A stretch of 64,000 nt of DNA. Source: Gammaproteobacteria bacterium. Lineage in GTDB: Bacteria > Pseudomonadota > Gammaproteobacteria > Thiohalobacterales > Thiohalobacteraceae. The stretch is taken from the NCBI GenBank assembly GCA_018819175.1, contig JAHJQQ010000053.1:1-64000 (forward strand), given 5' to 3'. Under the pieces are notes generated by a model. It was not told the DNA's origin, did no database searches, and saw only the letters and a list, made by a program, of their open reading frames with translations. Position 1 is the first letter of the stretch. Each line of letters starts with the position of its first letter. This document shows, piece by piece, positions 60,084-64,000 of this stretch. The position numbers and the translations under genes were made by a program.

Positions 60084-63000
60084 ATCACGATCATTACACC
60101 TACATACTCTTGATTCTCTAATTGCCGACCTTGTTAGTGGCCGATCGATTGAGACAGCCGCAGGGACCACCTTTGTTTTGCCGAACGATCGGACACGTAG
60201 TGCGCTCGAATGGTACCGCAAGAAGGGGGTCACTTTATGGGCCGCCAATGTAAGTGCAGTGAACGGCGAAGATCTAGTCAATGCCATTCTTCTTATGCCA
60301 CCCGAATTGCCGGCGCTACCCGCGAGATCAGCGAGAGCCGAGAAGAGGCGCTTGAAGTTGAAGAAGCTGGAAGCGCACAGATTCGCCGGCCTCCATAAAT
60401 TCGGAACACCTGACACAGCGCCTGCTAATTATATCCACGATTTCACAACGCCGCTCACGCTCTTCGAAGGTAGAAACGGCTCGGGCAAAACTTCACTGCT
60501 CAATGCGATCATTTGGACTCTGACAGGAGAGATGTTGCGCCCCCAGCGTGAACCCGAAACTGCGGAAGACTTCGAGTGTTGGGTCGCGGCGGAAAGTGTG
60601 GGTGGTGAACGTACCGCGCACAAGTTATCACCGCTTACTCCCATGCCCAATGTGGATCAGTACCGCCCTGATAAAGTGTGGGTGCCTGCCGACACATGGG
60701 TGGAATTAACGCTTGTCGACGAGACCGGTGTGGAATTGCCGGTGATCCGGCGCAGCCAAGTCCGGTCGCCGCAGGGCAAGCTAAAGGAAACGCCTCCCGA
60801 TCTCACTATTCTTGACATCGACCCGATCGCGGTGCGCATCGGTACCATCATGCCGGGACTTCTTCCGCTAATAAAAGTCGGATCGGAATCTGAATTGGGC
60901 CGAGCAGTTTCGCAGCTCACGGGTCTATCTGCACTTGTCGACCTTGCCGAACATGTGCGGCGTGCTAAGACCAAAATCGACAAAGAATTCGTAAAAGCTA
61001 AGATAACTGATCGCGACCGGGCGGACCGCGACTACGGAACTGCGAAAGACGATCTCGAAAAGATCGCGCTTGCGAACCCAAGCTTGGCGCCGACGCTGGC
61101 CGTGCCATCCCCGTCAGATGATAGGGGGATTGAACAAATCCTCGAAGACATAACAAAGCACTTCGAAGGTGCGAAAGCCGCCGCGTTCGAATCCGCGCGC
61201 GATATTTTGGGCGAAGACTTCGACCCCACAAATCCCTCACTGCTTTCCGATCTCGAGAAGAACGTTGGTCGTGCACTTGAGCGCGCCAGCCAACCACAAA
61301 GCCTGATATCCGCGGCTCGACTTGGTGCATTGCGCAAACTCTCGCTGGAACAATTGAATGCCGCCGAAACCAAGATTCAGGACATACTCGCCGAGGCCAA
61401 GGCGCTAGAAACCTTGGCGCAAAATCCCTCAGAAGCTGCTCGATCCCGTTTGTATGCACGTGTGGCGACCTGGATTGCGGACCACCCCGATCCGCAGCGG
61501 CAGGTTGACGCCTGTGTCGTGTGCGGTGGCACACTTGATCATGCTGTCGACCCCGTGACTGGCCGATCGGTGAAGATGCATCTGCACGAGGCAACTGTGA
61601 ACGCAGCATTGCTATCGCAAACGCTTAGCCGTTGGGCCGAAAACGCGCAGGGCGACCTTATGAGGAGTTTACCTGAAGCGCTACGCACCGAGACGGCCGC
61701 TGACCTACCCGCTCATCCTTGCGACCTGCTTCGCGGTGCGATAGTCGATGAGCTATTCGCTTTCGATCCGTTCCGTGGTGTATTGGCGAGGTTAAGGACG
61801 AAGACTGCAACTGCATTCGATGCGACTGTCAAGGATTGCGCATCACTTACTGAGCCCGTCGAAATCAAACTCCCAAAGGGATGTAATGTACTTGGCAATG
61901 CTCTAAAACGGCTCGACTGTGCGATCCGGTTTGCACGATGGCGGCAGGAAAACGATACGTTGGCTCGTGACATCTTTGCGCGCGTACTTGGGCGCATACC
62001 GAAGGAGGATGAGCCGAGCGATAAGATAACGCTTACCGGAATGCTACTCGACCTTGAAGCGACGGTGAAGGCCGCACAGCCCGTCTCTGACGCGCTCACT
62101 CAATGTGGTCGGCTTAAGGCGAGCATGAAGGCGCGCCGGGCCTCCGAACAGCGTCTCAGCGAATACGCTACCGCGAGCGAGGCGCTCGCGAACCTCGCTG
62201 GTCTGGGGCAATTGGCCGATGAGCAGGTCGACCTGCTTCGCAAGACACTACGTAAGGATGCCGCAGACTGGCGTTCCCGGATTTATCTCGGTGCGTTCCC
62301 TGACACTGCACACGAGTTAATAGACACGGGGATGGGACGCAAAGGCGAATTAGACCTTGTTGTGCAGACCGGTGGCGTCTCAGCGCCTGCGCAGCATGTG
62401 ACCAACGCTTCGGCACTGCGAGCCAGTCTGGTCGCATTCTTTATTGCCTTCTGGGAGTATGTGTTGAAAGAACGCGGTGGGCTGACGACCCTGGTCCTCG
62501 ACGACCCTCAAGAGCTACTAGACGACGAAAACCGGGAGCGCCTCGCAACGGCGCTTGCCCCGCTCGTTGCCGTAGGCGCGCAATTGATTGTGACCTCCTA
62601 TGATCCGCGATTTTGCGGGCGTGTGTCACGACTTCAGATAGCCGGTGGCATCGAGCATCTTGAAGTGCTTCCGGCCACGCGACAACAGCCCGTTATACGA
62701 ACTACGCCGTCGTTACCGGAAATTCAGGAGCGCAAGGCTCGTTTTGAGGCCGACCCGAACGCGGAGGAGCCCGCACGCAGTTTTGCTGACGGATGCCGTG
62801 TCTTCTTTGAAGGCAAGCTTGGCGACATGTTTGACGATCCGGCTCACGCTGCTTGGGCTATCGCTAATCCTAATCCGACGCTCGCGACATATATTCAGCG
62901 CCTACGCCCGCTAGTAAGAGCAAATCCACAAGGAATGTTCAATGCGCATGTATTTCGCCGGTTCGTCGATCATCCGGCACTGGTCGACGGCGCGCCTGTG

Positions 63001-63999
63001 ACTGTCCTGATGAACAAAGCCCATCATGGCCAGCGCCAGGAGATTAGGGCCGCAGATGTGGCGCAGTGTGCCGATGACTTAGGCGAACTTCTTAAACTTG
63101 TCGAACAGATGTACGAGGAATGCTATCGCTGGCGTCGCAGGGATGCGCTCAAGGTTCAGGTCGCGAGCGAGTCAACGGCTGCGCTCCCAACACCTCCTGC
63201 GCTTCCACCAGTGCCCCATCCCGAGCTAAACGTCGTGATTTGCCCAGATCTTGCTGCATTCACACAGAACGCGCCTACAGGGGAATCGCAAGAATTACCT
63301 GAACGCCTTGATCCTCACCTTCTCGATAGCACTGTTGCCTATTATCTCCGCCGCCCCAATTTTGGATTTGCCGCACCGGTCGGTTCGCTTGCAATAGTTG
63401 AATCGGTGCCAGGTCCCACGGAGGATCGACTGCTTGTCATCGCAAGGCATGGAAACGCCACATATGCACGCCGCCTTGTGCGCGGCGCGAACACAGGCAT
63501 CATCGGCCTCACAGCGGAAATACCCGATCCCCGGACAAGAACCCCGAAGACGATCATACTTCCCGAGTCTGAAGTCGCCATCCATCGAGTCATCGGAGTA
63601 ATTTTCGATCATGCCATTAAGGTCGCGCCTGGAAAGGAAGAAGCGTTGCCAGTCGATGTGAGCGACGTATTTAAATCCATTGAGATTGCCTTCCGCGTGA
63701 TCGACGACAGCGCGGTTCCTCTCGCACTCGAAAATCAAGTGGTGCTCGGCGGCAGGCGCATTATACTCGATGAGCTCGGGCAGCACAGGGATGCGCTTGT
63801 TGCATTGACCCTTGATGATGGATCTAGCATTTTCAAACGTGTAGGTGCGGCGCTGCCTGGAAATTTCATCAACTTGCGACAATTCGAAAGCATTGGAGGT
63901 CTCGGTAGCTCCCAAATACTTTCTGTTGGCAAGCAGCATGATGGATTCCGAAATGTTACGAACGCGCGCATCATTATCGGCGTGCTTTATCATGGCTGA
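60070..63999 (+). CDS. Large Rad50/SMC-like ATPase with C-terminal S24-like domain, putative defence protein
   Basis: A protein of about 1309 residues. After a roughly 100-residue N-terminal region, Walker A GRNGSGKT lies at 136-143 (numbering from 60064). Coiled or helical regions follow, with CVVCGG at 484-489 resembling a zinc-hook CxxC, though without the exact CPVC core. An ABC-signature-like ASALRASL comes near 785, Walker B LVLDDPQE near 813 and an H-loop region IVTSYDP. The last 400 residues contain a segment (LLVIARHGNATYARRLVRG ... HRVIGVIFDH, about 1109-1183) resembling the C-terminal lobe of S24/LexA peptidases, with Arg where the catalytic Lys is expected. A GTG at 60064 or 60070 is the start (GAGG favours 60070). 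It follows an mrr fragment. Confidence 0.75.
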   Translation: MPGSESRSLHLHTLDSLIADLVSGRSIETAAGTTFVLPNDRTRSALEWYRKKGVTLWAANVSAVNGEDLVNAILLMPPELPALPARSARAEKRRLKLKKLEAHRFAGLHKFGTPDTAPANYIHDFTTPLTLFEGRNGSGKTSLLNAIIWTLTGEMLRPQREPETAEDFECWVAAESVGGERTAHKLSPLTPMPNVDQYRPDKVWVPADTWVELTLVDETGVELPVIRRSQVRSPQGKLKETPPDLTILDIDPIAVRIGTIMPGLLPLIKVGSESELGRAVSQLTGLSALVDLAEHVRRAKTKIDKEFVKAKITDRDRADRDYGTAKDDLEKIALANPSLAPTLAVPSPSDDRGIEQILEDITKHFEGAKAAAFESARDILGEDFDPTNPSLLSDLEKNVGRALERASQPQSLISAARLGALRKLSLEQLNAAETKIQDILAEAKALETLAQNPSEAARSRLYARVATWIADHPDPQRQVDACVVCGGTLDHAVDPVTGRSVKMHLHEATVNAALLSQTLSRWAENAQGDLMRSLPEALRTETAADLPAHPCDLLRGAIVDELFAFDPFRGVLARLRTKTATAFDATVKDCASLTEPVEIKLPKGCNVLGNALKRLDCAIRFARWRQENDTLARDIFARVLGRIPKEDEPSDKITLTGMLLDLEATVKAAQPVSDALTQCGRLKASMKARRASEQRLSEYATASEALANLAGLGQLADEQVDLLRKTLRKDAADWRSRIYLGAFPDTAHELIDTGMGRKGELDLVVQTGGVSAPAQHVTNASALRASLVAFFIAFWEYVLKERGGLTTLVLDDPQELLDDENRERLATALAPLVAVGAQLIVTSYDPRFCGRVSRLQIAGGIEHLEVLPATRQQPVIRTTPSLPEIQERKARFEADPNAEEPARSFADGCRVFFEGKLGDMFDDPAHAAWAIANPNPTLATYIQRLRPLVRANPQGMFNAHVFRRFVDHPALVDGAPVTVLMNKAHHGQRQEIRAADVAQCADDLGELLKLVEQMYEECYRWRRRDALKVQVASESTAALPTPPALPPVPHPELNVVICPDLAAFTQNAPTGESQELPERLDPHLLDSTVAYYLRRPNFGFAAPVGSLAIVESVPGPTEDRLLVIARHGNATYARRLVRGANTGIIGLTAEIPDPRTRTPKTIILPESEVAIHRVIGVIFDHAIKVAPGKEEALPVDVSDVFKSIEIAFRVIDDSAVPLALENQVVLGGRRIILDELGQHRDALVALTLDDGSSIFKRVGAALPGNFINLRQFESIGGLGSSQILSVGKQHDGFRNVTNARIIIGVLYHG

Positions 64000-64000
64000 T
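63992..64000 (+). other. Possible start of the next gene in the ATPase operon
   Basis: ATGGCTGAT begins 8 bases before the end of the ATPase gene in another frame (M-A-D ...) and runs out of the window. Overlapping starts of this kind are typical of co-translated operons. Three codons cannot prove a gene. Confidence 0.35.

Overview
The window looks like chromosomal DNA of a gammaproteobacterium with mid-range G+C and many small mobile repeats. This is inferred from gene content: cold-shock protein, RluF, Rnk, YbjQ-type proteins, a KefB/YbaL-type antiporter, a TorF-type porin, a VPLPA-CTERM protein, an Mrr fragment and a CZB diguanylate cyclase. Low-oxygen and sulfur or metal traits recur: NifJ, bacteriohemerythrin, an ETHE1-like persulfide dioxygenase, a CDGSH protein and an FNR-type box. 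I saw no rRNA, tRNA, CRISPR array or transposase gene.

Layout. 0.1-5.3 kb: small stress proteins (cupin, RRM, Csp), then a nitroreductase / DMT exporter / cyclase operon divergent from a LysR regulator. 5.5-10.5 kb: a decayed DUF1304 gene, then nifJ with a coupled dihydroorotate-dehydrogenase-like gene. 10.7-11.5 kb: an array of 198-bp repeats. 11.5-15.8 kb: a compact sigma-54 locus in which a GAF-PAS-AAA-Fis activator faces a predicted -24/-12 promoter and a three-gene operon (AurF-like diiron protein, ArsM-like methyltransferase, four-helix membrane protein). 16-22.4 kb: rluF, an M48 / two YbjQ operon, a MOSC protein, an antiporter and a DUF4197 lipoprotein. 22.6-28.4 kb: a small PLDc_N-like membrane protein, a corA pseudogene, a glycine-zipper protein, an orphan tandem BMC-domain protein with an FNR box and a RIO kinase, a YpfJ-type metalloprotease and a DUF2461 protein. 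28.9-38.3 kb: cytochrome b561 with a small acidic partner, envelope proteins, a membrane phosphoglycerol-transferase/sulfatase-like enzyme followed by a secreted TIM-barrel hydrolase, and a methyltransferase. 38.7-46.7 kb: a DgcZ-like diguanylate cyclase, a CDGSH/glutamate-synthase fusion, an Asp-box protein with a MoaD/ThiS protein, hemerythrin with a stand-alone CZB protein, and a porin. 46.7-51.4 kb: three decayed toxin-antitoxin modules around a beta-helix protein and a persulfide dioxygenase. 51.6-59.6 kb: VPLPA-CTERM protein, M48 lipoprotein, DUF2254, Pmp3, BON-MscS, a GTPase-less EF-G-like protein and Rnk. 59.9-64 kb: an mrr fragment followed by a 1.3-kaa Rad50/SMC-like ATPase, probably the first gene of a defence island running past the right edge.

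The intergenic space holds at least five families of non-autonomous elements. Several have readable target-site duplications: CTAA or TTAG, 9 bp, and 11-12 bp. One element is inserted inside the terminal repeat of another. The strongest candidates for new biology are the sigma-54 diiron/methyltransferase locus, the EF-G III+V protein beside Rnk, the ATPase at the right edge and the FNR-box BMC/RIO pair.
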